64,000 nucleotides of DNA. Source: Methyloceanibacter methanicus. Its GTDB lineage: Bacteria; Pseudomonadota; Alphaproteobacteria; Rhizobiales; Methyloligellaceae. Each line of letters opens with the position of its first letter. The stretch's first letter is position 1. The stretch lies in assembly GCF_001723285.1 (NCBI RefSeq), contig NZ_LPWG01000004.1, positions 113,020 through 177,019 on the forward strand. Direction: 5' to 3'. Below are positions 45,548-55,937 of this stretch, piece by piece. The notes beneath the pieces are model-generated. The model ran no database searches. It saw only the letters and a program-made list of their open reading frames with translations, and had not been told where the DNA came from. The translations under genes and the position numbers were made by a program.

Positions 45548-46107
45548 TGCGCATCGTCGCCGGACGCTTCAAAGGCAAGGCTCTGGACGCACCCAAGGGC
45601 CTCGGGACGCGCCCGACCTCGGACCGTGTCCGCGAAGCGCTGTTCAACGTGCTGACACACGGGGCGCCGCAGGTCGATTTCGAGGGGCTCCGCGTTCTCG
45701 ACCTGTTCGCGGGTTCGGGCGCGCTCGGGCTGGAAGCGGTGTCGCGCGGAGCCCGCTATTGCCTGTTCATCGAAGAGGACGCGGGCGCGCGGGCCGCGAT
45801 CCGCCGCAATGTGGAAGGGCTCGGCCTGACAGGCGTCACGAAGATCTGGCGGCGCGATGCGACCCGGCTCGGCCCCGCCGGCAACCTGCCCCCGTTCGAC
45901 CTCGTGTTTTGCGATCCGCCCTATGGCCAGGGCCTGGGCGCGCGGGCGCTGCAAGCAGCAATCAAGGGCGGCTGGCTGGCCCCGGGCGCGATTGCCGTCC
46001 TGGAAGAACAGGCCGGTGAGCCGCCGGACTGGCCGGAACTGTTGCGAGAGATCGACCGGCGCCGCTACGGTGGGACCGAAATCGCGATCGCCCGTTTCGG
46101 CGATTAA
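45547..46107 (+). CDS. rsmD: 16S rRNA (guanine-966-N2)-methyltransferase
   Basis: 186 residues. Starts [34 protein letters not shown], the RsmD opening; SAM site VLDLFAGSGALGLEAVSRGA; catalytic motif DLVFCDPPYGQG. Translationally coupled to the pseudouridine synthase upstream (one-base overlap). Both modify rRNA, so the pair forms a ribosome-maturation unit. Confidence 0.95.
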   Translation: MRIVAGRFKGKALDAPKGLGTRPTSDRVREALFNVLTHGAPQVDFEGLRVLDLFAGSGALGLEAVSRGARYCLFIEEDAGARAAIRRNVEGLGLTGVTKIWRRDATRLGPAGNLPPFDLVFCDPPYGQGLGARALQAAIKGGWLAPGAIAVLEEQAGEPPDWPELLREIDRRRYGGTEIAIARFGD

Positions 46108-46118
46108 AGGAGTTCGCT

Positions 46119-46613
46119 ATGCGCCTATGGGCACTCACATGTCTGGGTCTGGTTCTCGCCGCCGCCTCGCCCGATGCGGATACGTTCCAAGCCGGAGACT
46201 GGAAAGGCCGTGCCAATTTCAACGGCCAAGGTGACTTCACGGATTGCACGGTCGTGCTTCCCAATCCGGCGAGCACCACGCTCGGCTTCGTCATGACCCC
46301 AGGAGCCGATATCGGCATGCTGATCGCCGACCCGGTTCTGAAACTGAAACCCGGCGCTGGGAGGCCCGTATTGGTGCATGCGGAAGGTGTCGACTCGTTC
46401 GCGGCGATCGCCGATGTCGTGGCCGACAACGGCGTCCTCATTCCGCTCGAGAAAGGCGGCCCGCTCGTCCGCGCCATCGGCGAGGGTCAGCAGTTTCGCG
46501 TGACCATCAGGGAGAAAGAGTTCGTCCTTAAGCGCCCTGGAACCGGCGAGGCCCTGGTGGCCCTCAAGACCTGTGTGGAGGACCATCGCGGCAAGAGCCG
46601 CATCGATCTGTGA
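46119..46613 (+). CDS. exported hypothetical protein
   Basis: 164 residues with an N-terminal signal peptide (MRLWALTCLGLVLAAASPDA). The mature protein contains ADTFQAGDWKGRANFNGQGDFTDCTV and LKTCVEDHRGKSR, with two cysteines that could pair, and a beta-rich middle (GADIGMLIADPVLKLKPG). It resembles small periplasmic proteins of Rhizobiales but I do not recognise a family. RBS AAGGAG at about 46107 precedes the ATG. Convergent with mutL, 7 bases apart. Confidence 0.7.
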   Translation: MRLWALTCLGLVLAAASPDADTFQAGDWKGRANFNGQGDFTDCTVVLPNPASTTLGFVMTPGADIGMLIADPVLKLKPGAGRPVLVHAEGVDSFAAIADVVADNGVLIPLEKGGPLVRAIGEGQQFRVTIREKEFVLKRPGTGEALVALKTCVEDHRGKSRIDL

Positions 46614-46620
46614 TGGGCCC

Positions 46621-48492
46621 TCAGCGGCGCTGAAACAGCTTCTCGATATCGGTCAGCTTCAGCTCCACATAGGTGGGACGCCCATGGTTGCATTGGCCGG
46701 AAAACGGCGTCTTCTCCATGTCCCGCAGCAGCGCGTTCATCTCCTCCGGCGTGAGGCGCCGGCCCGCACGGACGCTGCCATGGCAGGCCATGGTGGAGAG
46801 GACGTGATCGAGCCGGTCGCGGAGCGCGTTCGCACCGCTGCCGTCTTCGGCTTCCAGCAGGATGCCGGCGAGATCGTCGAGGAGCGTCCGCGTATCGCAT
46901 GTGCCCAGGAGCGCCGGAACCTCCCGTACCGCGACCGCCTGCGGCCCGAAGCTCTCGATCACGAGCCCGAATCGTTCCAACGCGTCCGTGGCGCCGAGCA
47001 GGCTGTCGATGGCCTCGGGCGCAAGCTCGACGATGTCCGGGATCAGCAGCAACTGGCGCGCCACGCCGCCATTCTCGAAGCCGCGCTTCAGGCGCTCGTA
47101 GACGAGCCGCTCATGGGCGGCATGCTGATCCACAATGACGAGCGCATCGCCTGTCTGGGCGATGATGAACGTGTCCTGCACCTGGGCCCGCGCGACACCG
47201 AGCGGATAGGCCCCGGCCACCGCCTCCGGCGCGGCGCCCCCGCGCATATCGGCCGACGGGACGGCGACGCCTTCCAGCGGCGCTTGATCGAGATGGGCCT
47301 GCTCGAGCGGGGCTTGAGCCCGATCGCTGAAGGCCATGTTGCCCGGTGGCCGGTAAGACGGTCTCGACGCTCCCCAATGGGCGCGCGGCTGGCTCTGGTA
47401 GACCCGCGCCTCGCCTTCTAGGGAGGGCGATGGGCCGTCGACCGGACGCATGCGCTGCAAGGCGTCCTGCGCCAGGCTCGCGGTCGCCCGGTGTCCCGCC
47501 CCGGCCAAGGCCTCGCGCACCGCGCCGATGAGAAGGGACCGCACGCCATTGGCATCGCGAAACCGGAGCTCCGTCTTGGCCGGGTGGACGTTCACGTCCA
47601 CCTCCTCGGGGGGAATGTCCACGAAGAGCGTGACCATGGGATAGCGACCGCGCGGCACCAGGTCCCCGTAGGCGGCCCGCACCGTCCCCGCGATCAGACG
47701 GTCGCGCACGGGACGGCCGTTGACGACGAGGTAGATGCTGAGGCCGTTCGGCCGGTGCAACGTGGGCAGGCCCGCATAGCCTTCCACTTGCACGGTCCCG
47801 CGGATCGCGGAGACCGGGAGCGCATCCTCCACGAACTCCGCGCCCAGGATCCGTCCGAGGCGAGACAAGGCATGGTCGAGCAGCCCCGGCGGACAGGCCT
47901 CGAGCCGCAGCGTCGTGCGCTCGCCGTTCGAGAGGGAAAAGGCGATCTCCGGATGGGCCAAGGCCAGGCGCTTCACCGCATCGGCGATGGCGGCGGTCTC
48001 GGCCCGTTCGGATTTCATGAATTTCAGCCGTGCGGGCGTCGCGTAGAAGAGATCGCGCACCTCTACATCCGTGCCGGGAGCCCGCGCGGCCGGCTTCAAC
48101 GGCGCCTTGCGGCCGCCATCCACCTCGATGCGATAGGCGTCCGCGTCCTCCTGCGCGCGGCTGGTGATCGCGAGCCGCGCCACGGCGCCGATGGAAGGCA
48201 AGGCCTCGCCCCGAAAGCCCAGTGTCAGAATATGTGAGAGATCCTCACCCTTGAGTTTGGAGGTCGCATGGCGCTCGACGGCCAGTTCCAGGTCGCGCGC
48301 GTTCATGCCGGCTCCGTCGTCGGACACACGAATGAGCTGGAGCCCGCCCCCGCGCACGGTCACATCGATCCGGGACGCGCCCGCGTCGATCGCATTCTCC
48401 ACCAGTTCCTTGACGACGCTTGCGGGCCGCTCGACCACCTCACCCGCCGCAATGCGATTTATGAGGTTCGGCGGCAGCTGACGAATGGCCAT
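46621..48492 (-). CDS. mutL: DNA mismatch repair protein MutL
   Basis: 623 residues. The N-terminal GHKL ATPase shows VVKELVENAIDAGASRI, SDDGAGMNARDLE and LGFRGEALPSIGAVARL. The C-terminal dimerisation part contains DQHAAHERLVYE, matching the DQHA-x2-E-x4-E endonuclease motif, so this MutL is expected to nick DNA itself (consistent with species lacking MutH). Middle region is a Pro/Ala/Gln-rich linker (PLEQAHLDQAPLEG). Full length with intact frame. Confidence 0.97.
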   Translation of the reverse strand: MAIRQLPPNLINRIAAGEVVERPASVVKELVENAIDAGASRIDVTVRGGGLQLIRVSDDGAGMNARDLELAVERHATSKLKGEDLSHILTLGFRGEALPSIGAVARLAITSRAQEDADAYRIEVDGGRKAPLKPAARAPGTDVEVRDLFYATPARLKFMKSERAETAAIADAVKRLALAHPEIAFSLSNGERTTLRLEACPPGLLDHALSRLGRILGAEFVEDALPVSAIRGTVQVEGYAGLPTLHRPNGLSIYLVVNGRPVRDRLIAGTVRAAYGDLVPRGRYPMVTLFVDIPPEEVDVNVHPAKTELRFRDANGVRSLLIGAVREALAGAGHRATASLAQDALQRMRPVDGPSPSLEGEARVYQSQPRAHWGASRPSYRPPGNMAFSDRAQAPLEQAHLDQAPLEGVAVPSADMRGGAAPEAVAGAYPLGVARAQVQDTFIIAQTGDALVIVDQHAAHERLVYERLKRGFENGGVARQLLLIPDIVELAPEAIDSLLGATDALERFGLVIESFGPQAVAVREVPALLGTCDTRTLLDDLAGILLEAEDGSGANALRDRLDHVLSTMACHGSVRAGRRLTPEEMNALLRDMEKTPFSGQCNHGRPTYVELKLTDIEKLFQRR

Positions 48493-48599
48493 GGCTTGGC
48501 CCTCATGCCGTGGATTTCAATGCGTTGGGTCCCAACGCTTTGGACCCTACTGCCCTGCCTCCGCTCGCCAGGCGGGGACACTCCGCCGTGGCGCGGGCC

Positions 48600-50045
48600 T
48601 CACCTTAACCGATTCTGCGGCGTAGGTAGCCTAGCCGGGGCCCCTGCCGTCACCGGCTCCTCGACGGGCTGGCCGACAATGGTGGTGATCAGTTGATCGG
48701 GCGTAAGCAACCGGCCCGCGACGCGCCTCACGTCGTCGAGCGTTACCGCCTCGATCAGCGCGTTGCGCTTGGCGACGTAATCGATCCCAAGATCCTCGAT
48801 CTGAACCCACAAGAGCTGGTTGGCGATGCTGGAGGAGGACTCGAACCGCAAGGCGTAGGCGCCGGTGAGATAGGACTTGGCGGCTTTGAGCTGATCCGGC
48901 GTCAGCCCGTATTCGGCGACGTTCTCGAGCTCGTCCCGGATCACTTGCAAGGACTGGCTCAAAGCCTCGTTCTTGGTGGCGACATTGCCCACGAAGACGG
49001 AACCGTGCCGATAGGGAAAGAGGTTGGACGTGACCGAATAGGCCAGCCCGCGCTTCTCGCGAACCTCCTCCATCAGGCGCGAAGAAAAGCCGCCGCCGCC
49101 GATTATGTAGTTCAGGATATAGGCGGGGATGAAATCGTCGTCGTGCCGCGCAATCCCGCGAAAGCCGAATTGGGCAAAGGACTGGGGCACGTTCATATTG
49201 ATGACTTTGCGCGACGGTCCGAGCGGCGGCTTCGCCTCTGCGACCTCGCGCAGATCCGACTTCTCGGGGAGACCACCGAACAACGTATCGAGCGCCTTGC
49301 CCAGCTCTTCGGGCGTGATGTCCCCGACAACCGACACGACGAGCTTGTCGCGCGCATAGACGCGGCGGACGTAGTCGCGAAGATCGTCCGTCGTCATGGC
49401 CGCGACGGACTCGTGCGTGCCCTTGATGGGTCGCCCATAGGGATGCCCCTCGAAGGCGACGCTGTCCCAGGCCAGCGACGCGACCGTTGCGGGGTCGTTC
49501 TCGTCATATTTGAGACCGGCCAGAATCTGCGCCTTGACGCGCGTCATGGCGCCCTCGTCGAAGCGCGGCTCCGTCATGACCAGGCGCGCGAGTTCGAACA
49601 CCTCGTCCTTGTTCTCGGTCAACGTCTGCAGCGAGCCCAGCATGACGTCGCGGCTCGCATCGAACTCCAGGCGCATCGCCAAGGAATCCGCACGCTCCTG
49701 GAACGCGGCGGCGTCGAGATCGCCCGCCCCCTCGTCCATCATCGAGGTCACGAAATAGGCCTGCCCGTCCTTGCCCGGTGCATCCTGCGAGGCGCCGCCG
49801 AAAAAGGCGAAGCGAATCGAGATCAGCGGGTTAGCGTGGCTTTCCACGAGCCAAGCCTTGATACCGCCCGGGCTCGTGACTTCCTGGATATTCATCGTTT
49901 TTCCTTGAGCGGTCTCTTCAACCGTCGGCGCGGTCGGGTCCGGGAGCGCCTTTTGCGCCAAGGCGGACGGGGCGAGAAAGGTTTGCGCGGCGGCGGCCAC
50001 GCTCAGTCCAATCGCAATCAGCGATGTGCGAACGGTCATCCGCAT
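48600..50045 (-). CDS. M16 protease, non-catalytic partner subunit
   Basis: 481 residues with signal peptide (LIAIGLSVAAAAQTFLAPSALA). M16 fold is clear, but at the place of HxxEH it has GQAYFVTSMMDEGAG, so the zinc ligands are absent. It keeps the Arg/Tyr substrate-contact segment GGGFSSRLMEEVREKRGLAY. In other proteobacteria such proteins pair with a catalytic M16 subunit to form a periplasmic heterodimer. The upstream gene, ending one base before, is that catalytic partner. Confidence 0.92.
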   Translation of the reverse strand: MRMTVRTSLIAIGLSVAAAAQTFLAPSALAQKALPDPTAPTVEETAQGKTMNIQEVTSPGGIKAWLVESHANPLISIRFAFFGGASQDAPGKDGQAYFVTSMMDEGAGDLDAAAFQERADSLAMRLEFDASRDVMLGSLQTLTENKDEVFELARLVMTEPRFDEGAMTRVKAQILAGLKYDENDPATVASLAWDSVAFEGHPYGRPIKGTHESVAAMTTDDLRDYVRRVYARDKLVVSVVGDITPEELGKALDTLFGGLPEKSDLREVAEAKPPLGPSRKVINMNVPQSFAQFGFRGIARHDDDFIPAYILNYIIGGGGFSSRLMEEVREKRGLAYSVTSNLFPYRHGSVFVGNVATKNEALSQSLQVIRDELENVAEYGLTPDQLKAAKSYLTGAYALRFESSSSIANQLLWVQIEDLGIDYVAKRNALIEAVTLDDVRRVAGRLLTPDQLITTIVGQPVEEPVTAGAPARLPTPQNRLR

Positions 50046-50046
50046 T

Positions 50047-51516
50047 CTAGGACTTGTCCTTGCCGGCCGGTGCCGGCTTTTCCTCTACGCGGCTCGTATG
50101 CTCCGGCGCCGGCTCGAGGATGCCCGTAACCGAATTCTCGTCCACGAGGTAGTCTCGCGCGACTTTGCGCACATCGTCCACGGTGACAGCCTTGAGGCGG
50201 TTCGGCCAGTCCTCCACATCCTCGACGCTCATGCCGGCCGCCAGGCGCCAGCCATATTGGCGAGCCAGGCGCGAGATGGAATCGGACGAATACACATGCT
50301 CGGCAAGCAGTCCGGTGCGGGCGCGGTCCAGTTCCTTCTGGGTCACGCCGTTGTCGCGGACATCTTCGACCACCGCGTCGATCGCGGCCTCCATCTGCTC
50401 GGGCGTGTTCTTCTCGCCGGCGATGGCGTAGAAGCCGATCCGCCCGGAATCGAGGCCCGAGTCCGAGTACCAGCCACCCGCTGACGCGGCCGCCTTTTCC
50501 TCCATGACGAGATGCTTGTAGATCCGGCCCGTGGTGCCGTGGGCCATGACCCGCCCAAGGAGATCGAGGGCTTCGGCTTCGCCGGGCTTCGCGGAGGCGT
50601 AGCTCGGCGTGATGTAGAACCGCTGTACGGTGGTGCGCCCGGCGCGGGGATCTTCGAGCGTGACCGTGACCGAGGCATCGTGCTTGGGTTCCGCGGGACG
50701 CTCGCGCTCGATAGTCTTGCCGTGTCGTGGAATCTTGCCGAAAGTCTCCTCGGCCAAGGCCAGCACGTCGTCGGGCTCCACATCGCCCGCGACGATGAGA
50801 ATGGCATTCTCCGGCGCGTAGAAGCGGCGGTAGAAGGACAGCGCGTCTTCGCGATCGAGCTGCCTCATCTCATGCTCCCAGCCAATGACGGGAATGCCAT
50901 AGGGATGGTTGCGGTAGAGCGCGGCCATCATCTGCTCTTGCAGGAGGCTGGCCGGATCGTTGTCGACCCGGGACCGGCGCTCTTCGAGGATGACGTCACG
51001 CTCGGTTTTCACGTCCGTCTCGGACAGACGCAGATTCACCATGCGGTCCGCCTCCATCTCCATCACGGAGGCCAGACGGTCCTTGGCGACCCGCTGGAAA
51101 TAGGCGGTGACGTCCTGATTGGTGAAGGCGTTGTCGTCTCCGCCTTTGAGCGCGACGATCTTGGAGAACTGGCTCCCGGGGAGTTTCTCCGTGCCCTTGA
51201 ACATCAGATGTTCGAGAAAGTGGGCGATGCCCGACACGCCGGGCGGCTCGTCGGCGGCGCCAACCTTGTACCAGACCATCTGCGTGACCACGGGCGCCCG
51301 GTGGTCCGGAATCACGACCAGGTCGAGGCCGTTCTCGAGGATGAACTCGAAGGCCTTCTTGGCTGGCCGTTCCTTGGCTGGTTGTTCCGTGGAGGCGGCG
51401 GGCGCGGGCGCCTTTCTGGCCTCGGCGGCAATAGCGGCAACTGGCATCGTCAGACTCACCAGGGTTATGACCAAACCGGCCCGGAAGCGGGACGCGGCGA
51501 TCCAGTGTTTGAACAT
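50047..51516 (-). CDS. M16 zinc metalloprotease, catalytic subunit
   Basis: 489 residues from ATG 51516 (MFKHWIAASRF), which gives a signal peptide; the frame opens earlier at 51561. Contains the inverted zinc motif HFLEHLMFKGTEK and the downstream Glu region LSETDVKTERDVILEERR. Lacks the clear Arg/Tyr segment of its partner, so the two genes divide the functions of a single-chain enzyme such as the M16 at 13.5 kb. After the signal peptide comes a Lys/Ala/Pro-rich linker (RKAPAPAASTEQPAKERPAK). Probably periplasmic. Confidence 0.94.
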   Translation of the reverse strand: MFKHWIAASRFRAGLVITLVSLTMPVAAIAAEARKAPAPAASTEQPAKERPAKKAFEFILENGLDLVVIPDHRAPVVTQMVWYKVGAADEPPGVSGIAHFLEHLMFKGTEKLPGSQFSKIVALKGGDDNAFTNQDVTAYFQRVAKDRLASVMEMEADRMVNLRLSETDVKTERDVILEERRSRVDNDPASLLQEQMMAALYRNHPYGIPVIGWEHEMRQLDREDALSFYRRFYAPENAILIVAGDVEPDDVLALAEETFGKIPRHGKTIERERPAEPKHDASVTVTLEDPRAGRTTVQRFYITPSYASAKPGEAEALDLLGRVMAHGTTGRIYKHLVMEEKAAASAGGWYSDSGLDSGRIGFYAIAGEKNTPEQMEAAIDAVVEDVRDNGVTQKELDRARTGLLAEHVYSSDSISRLARQYGWRLAAGMSVEDVEDWPNRLKAVTVDDVRKVARDYLVDENSVTGILEPAPEHTSRVEEKPAPAGKDKS

Positions 51517-51765
51517 CGATCGCACCTTTGGCGGAAGGCCAGAGCAAGTGGAGGCAAGCAAACGCCACAGCGATTGTAACGCGTCAGGGACGGAACCCTA
51601 CCCCAAATGTTGGACGTCCGATTGGTTGTTTCAAGAAAATGTAGCCTTCAATTGGCGGTGGCCAAACTTACCGATTCGAAAGGTTGGCGCGACTTGCGGC
51701 CGCATTTTCGGCCCGGACCCGGGGCGCGGCCGGCCCAGCGGAGCGCCGCCGCCCTAACACCGGGC

Positions 51766-52374
51766 CTAATACAGGGTCCTTTGGGTATCCGAACCGCTCT
51801 TGTAGCTGCTGGGCGTGGAGGGATTGAAGGCGTCGCTATTTTGATTCGGCAGGGGGGCCTGCGATTGATGGGGCGTCATCCCCTGGCGGCTCGAGGCGAC
51901 GGACGAGCCCGGCACGCCGTCGGACGAATCCGGCTCAGGCACATCGGGGACCGGCTCCGCGACCGTCTTCTTCCTCCCCTTGAACACCTTGTCGAGCAAC
52001 GTTTCCTTGCCCGCATAGGCATTGAGCGGATCGTTGGCCTTGGCCGTCTCGGCTTCCACGGCGTCCTGCTGCTCGATCTCGCGGACCCGTACCTTCTCCG
52101 GATCGTCCGGCCAATCCGCGCGGGTCGCGGCCACGGACCGGCTCTCGGTCGGCGTCGGCAGGCGCTGAAGGTTGGGCGGCACCATCAGCGGCGCCCGGGA
52201 CGTCATCGTGGGGTCGGGCTTCTTCTGGCCTACGGTGCCGGAAAGCCCAGCATAGTCGAAGACCTTGCCTTCGAGCTCGACACCACCGCACCCGCTCAGG
52301 AGCGCCACGCAGGCAAACGCCGCCGCGATCCCTCCGAGCCGATTTCCGGCGCTTGTGATGGTGATGTGCCCCAA
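51766..52374 (-). CDS. DUF3035 lipoprotein
   Basis: 202 residues; lipobox ACVALLSGC with Cys about residue 28. The conserved family segment is TSRAPLMVPPNLQRLPTP and DWPDDPEKVRVREIE. The C-terminal third is low-complexity (Ser/Pro/Gln/Asn). DUF3035 proteins are small alphaproteobacterial lipoproteins, almost always between lspA and M16 genes, as here; function unknown. The neighbour LspA would process its signal peptide. Confidence 0.88.
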   Translation of the reverse strand: MGHITITSAGNRLGGIAAAFACVALLSGCGGVELEGKVFDYAGLSGTVGQKKPDPTMTSRAPLMVPPNLQRLPTPTESRSVAATRADWPDDPEKVRVREIEQQDAVEAETAKANDPLNAYAGKETLLDKVFKGRKKTVAEPVPDVPEPDSSDGVPGSSVASSRQGMTPHQSQAPLPNQNSDAFNPSTPSSYKSGSDTQRTLY

Positions 52375-52409
52375 GAGGTCCCCTCAAATCCGGTAAATCC
52401 TGGATTTCT

Positions 52410-52925
52410 TTACATTTTAGAGGGGTTTCCGGCCTTTTTGTGACCCCCGAACAGCGAGTCATACAGAAGTCCGATCACCCCGGCAACTATGGCGACATCG
52501 GCGATATTGAAGATGTACCACTGAAAGCCGAAGGCGTGAAACGAGTAGAAATCGGCCACGGCGCCGTGGACGGCCCGGTCGATGGCGTTGCCGATGGCCC
52601 CGCCGACAATGAGCCCGATGGAAACCGCCGTCAGGGCCGTCGTGACATGGGCGAGCCACACGACGAGGGCCAGGCTCACGGACAGTGCGAACGCGACGAG
52701 CACCAGGCGCCCGATCAGGCCGTCTTGCTGGAACAGGCCGTAGCTGATGCCCTTGTTCCACACCAGGATGAGGTCGAAGAACGGGGTGACCGCAACCGGC
52801 TGTTTGCTACCGATGTCGTAGACATAGAGCATCCAGAGCTTGTTGCCCTGGTCCGCAAGAACGGTCAGCGCACCCACGATGAACCCAAGCGGCGAATAGG
52901 GTCCCCACAGCCAGCGGCGGATCAT
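52410..52925 (-). CDS. lspA: lipoprotein signal peptidase
   Basis: 171 residues, four membrane helices. The aspartic protease motifs are GGAIGNAIDRAVHGAVADFYSF (first catalytic Asp in NAIDR) and FNIADVAIVAGVIGLL (second Asp in NIAD). Opening ADQGNKLWML (usual form DQxxK) is present. ATG 52925 lies 4 bases after the ileS stop. The long open frame upstream of it is ileS in another frame. Confidence 0.96.
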   Translation of the reverse strand: MIRRWLWGPYSPLGFIVGALTVLADQGNKLWMLYVYDIGSKQPVAVTPFFDLILVWNKGISYGLFQQDGLIGRLVLVAFALSVSLALVVWLAHVTTALTAVSIGLIVGGAIGNAIDRAVHGAVADFYSFHAFGFQWYIFNIADVAIVAGVIGLLYDSLFGGHKKAGNPSKM

Positions 52926-52929
52926 GGCG

Positions 52930-55900
52930 CTACCCCGCCCCTCCCGCGCGCCGGTCGAACTGGCGCACGGCTTCGGCGTCGCGCGGCGACAAAGTCGGGA
53001 ACTCGGGGTCCGCCCCCACCTCGGCCAGAATTTTCCAGGACCGCGCGCATTTGTTGCCTTCCGCAGGGGCGAAGACGACCGCCACGCCAGGCACGTCCTC
53101 CAGCCGGAACGCATGGGCCGGTCCTTCGCCCGCGACAAGGCGCGCCCCGCTGGTGATGGCGATCTCGGCGAGATCGAGACCCTCGAGCGCGCCGCGGAGC
53201 CCGCCGTCCGCCACATAGACCACGGGCGCGCCTCCAGGCTCGAGCCGATGCGCCGCTCGCGCCGCTCGATTTCCAGCGCGCCGGTCACGGCACGGCGGAC
53301 CTGCCGCACCTTGTGCCACTTCTCGCGCAGCGCTGCATCGTCCCACGTGTCCGGCACATCCGGGAACTCCCGCAAATGCACCGATCCCTTGTCGTCGGGG
53401 AAACGCGTCAGCCAGGCTTCTTCCATGGTGAAGCACAGCATGGGCGCGAGCCAGGCCGTGAGGGCGGCGAAGAGCCGGTCCATGACGGTGAGCGCCGCGC
53501 GGCGCGTGACGCTGTCATGCGGATCGCAATAGAGCGCGTCCTTGCGGATATCCAGATAGACGCCGACAGATCGTTGACGCAGAAGTTCAGGAGCGCATGG
53601 AAGACGCGCTTGAAGTCGTAGACGATGTAACCCTCGCGCACCAAGGCATCGAGCTCGGCGATCCGCGCCAGCATATAGCGCTCGAGCTCCGGCATCTCCT
53701 CGTAGCCGACCGTGAGATCGTCGCGGTAATGGGCGAGATTGCCGAGCAGGAAGCGCAGCGTGTTCCGCAGGCGGCGATAGGAGTCCACGTTCGCCTTGAT
53801 GATGTCCGGTCCGATGCGCAAATCGTCCGCATAGTCCGAACTCATGGCCCAGAGCCGCAGGATCTCCGCGCCGGACTGGCGGATCACGTCTTGCGGCGAG
53901 ACCACGTTGCCAAGCGACTTCGACATCTTGCGGCCGTCCTCGTCGTTGACGAAGCCATGGGTGAGCACCTCGTCGAACGGGGCGCGGCCGCGCGTGCCGC
54001 ACCCTTCGAGCAGTGACGACTGGAACCAGCCGCGATGCTGGTCCGACCCTTCGAGATAGAGCGAGGCCGGCCATTTCAGGTCGGAACGCTGCTCCAGCAC
54101 GAAGGCATGGGTCGAACCCGAGTCGAACCAGACATCCAAGATGTCTCCGACCTTCTCCCAGGCATCCGGATCGTCGACGAGCCCGTCGAGGAAGCGCTCC
54201 TTCGCGCCGTCACGAACCAGGCATCGGCGCCCTCCGCCTTGAAGGCGGCAGCGATCCGGTCGATCAGTTCGCCGGATGCGTTGAAGCCTGCGCGCGGGAT
54301 GACCTCGCCGGTCTCCTTGTGCACGAACACGGTGATGGGCACGCCCCAAGCACGCTGGCGGGAGACCACCCAATCGGGGCGCGTCTCCACCATGCCCTTG
54401 ATGCGTTTCTCGCCTTGCGGCGGCACGAAGCGCGTCGCCTCGATGGCGTCCAGAGCGCGGGCCCGCAAGCTCTCGCCGTTGTCGAAGCCTTCGTCCATGG
54501 CGATGAACCATTGGGGCGTCGCCCGGAAGATGATCGGCTTCTTGGACCGCCAGGAATGGGGATAGTCGTGGCGATGGCGCGCGCGGGCGAGCAGCGCCTT
54601 CGCCTCGACGAGTGCGCCGATGACGGTCTCGTTCGCGTCGCCGAACCTGCCTTTGTCGTCCACCACGCGGCGCCCCTCGAAGCGCGGCGCGTCCTTGGTG
54701 AAGAATCCGGCCTCGTCGACGGTGAAGGGGATGGTCTTGTCGATCCCGCGTTCGCGCAGGAGCCCCTCGCTCTCGACCCAGATATTGTAGTCGTCCGCGC
54801 CATGGCCGGGCGCCGTATGCACGAAGCCGGTACCGGCGTCTTCGGTGACGTGGTCGCCGGCGAGCAGCGGCACCTTGAACCGATACGTCCCCTCGTCGCG
54901 CAAGGGGTGCGCGCACATGGATTGTCCAAGCATGCCGGCGGTGACGTCGCCGATCCGGTGCCAGCCTTCGATCCGCGCCGCGCCCTTGACCGTCTCGGCC
55001 AGGGCGTCCGCCAGGATCAGCCGTTCGCCGACCTTGGCCCAATTGTCCTCCGGCGCCTGGGTGACCTCGTAGAGGCCGTAGGCGATGGACGGCGAATAGG
55101 AGACGGCACGGTTGCCGGGGATCGTCCAGGGCGTCGTCGTCCAAATCACGACCGAGGCATGCTGCAGCGTCGCCGGGTCCGGATTGTCGTCGGTCGCGAA
55201 CATGACCGGGAACTTCACGTAGATCGCCGGGCTCTCGATCTCCTGGTACTCGACCTCGGCCTCGGCCAGTGCCGTGCGTTCGACCACGGACCACATCACG
55301 GGCTTGGAGCCGCGATAGAGCAGCCCGTTCATGGCGAACTTCATCAGCTCTCGCGCGATCGTGGATTCGGCCTTGTAGTTCATGGTCGTGTACGGATGGT
55401 CCCAATCGCCCTCGATACCGAGACGCTTGAACTCGTCGCGCTGCACGCCGAGCCAGTGTTCGGCATAGGCGCGGCATTCGCGGCGGAACGCCACGATCGC
55501 CTCGGAGTCCGTGAAGTCCGGCTTGGCGTTGCCCTTGGACCGGTACTTCTCTTCCTCGACCTTCCATTCGATGGGCAGCCGTGGCAGTCCCAGCCCGGCA
55601 CGTAATTGGCATCCTTGCCCATCATGCCTTGCGACCGGCAGATCACGTCTTTGAGGATCTTGTTGAGCGCGTGCCCGATATGGAGATGGCCGTTGGCATA
55701 AGGCGGTCCGTCATGCAGCACGAATTTGTCTTGGCCCTGCCCCTTCTCGCGCAGCCGCTCATAGAGGCCGAGTTCAGCCCAGCGCTGGAGCAGCTCCGGT
55801 TCGCGCTTGGGCAGCCCCGCCTTCATCGGAAACTCGGTCTTGGGCAGGAACAGCGTCGCGCTCCAGTCGCGCTCCGTTTGCGGTTGAACCGGCTCCGGCG

Positions 55901-55937
55901 CTGCTTCAGGCCCGGTGCGCATCGTGGTGTCCGTCAT
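52930..55937 (-). CDS. ileS: isoleucyl-tRNA synthetase, four frameshifts
   Basis: Class I synthetase charging tRNA-Ile; about 1000 residues. Pieces occur in four frames that join in order: ATG 55937 ([12 protein letters not shown]), [19 protein letters not shown], the HIGH motif in [26 protein letters not shown], an editing domain with [16 protein letters not shown] and [48 protein letters not shown] with the KMSKS loop, and a C-terminal anticodon domain. Frame changes near 55578, 54216, 53564 and 53228 each need one added base (for instance GCGGTC read as GCGTC). The frame continues upstream of 55937 into the Lys-rich segment. lspA follows. Confidence 0.9.

Noticed and set aside
52410..54074. 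A single 554-residue protein fusing an Arg-rich part, IleRS C-terminus and LspA
   Set aside because: The open frame crosses frameshift points; LspA has its own ATG at 52925 and the upstream part is the ileS anticodon domain.
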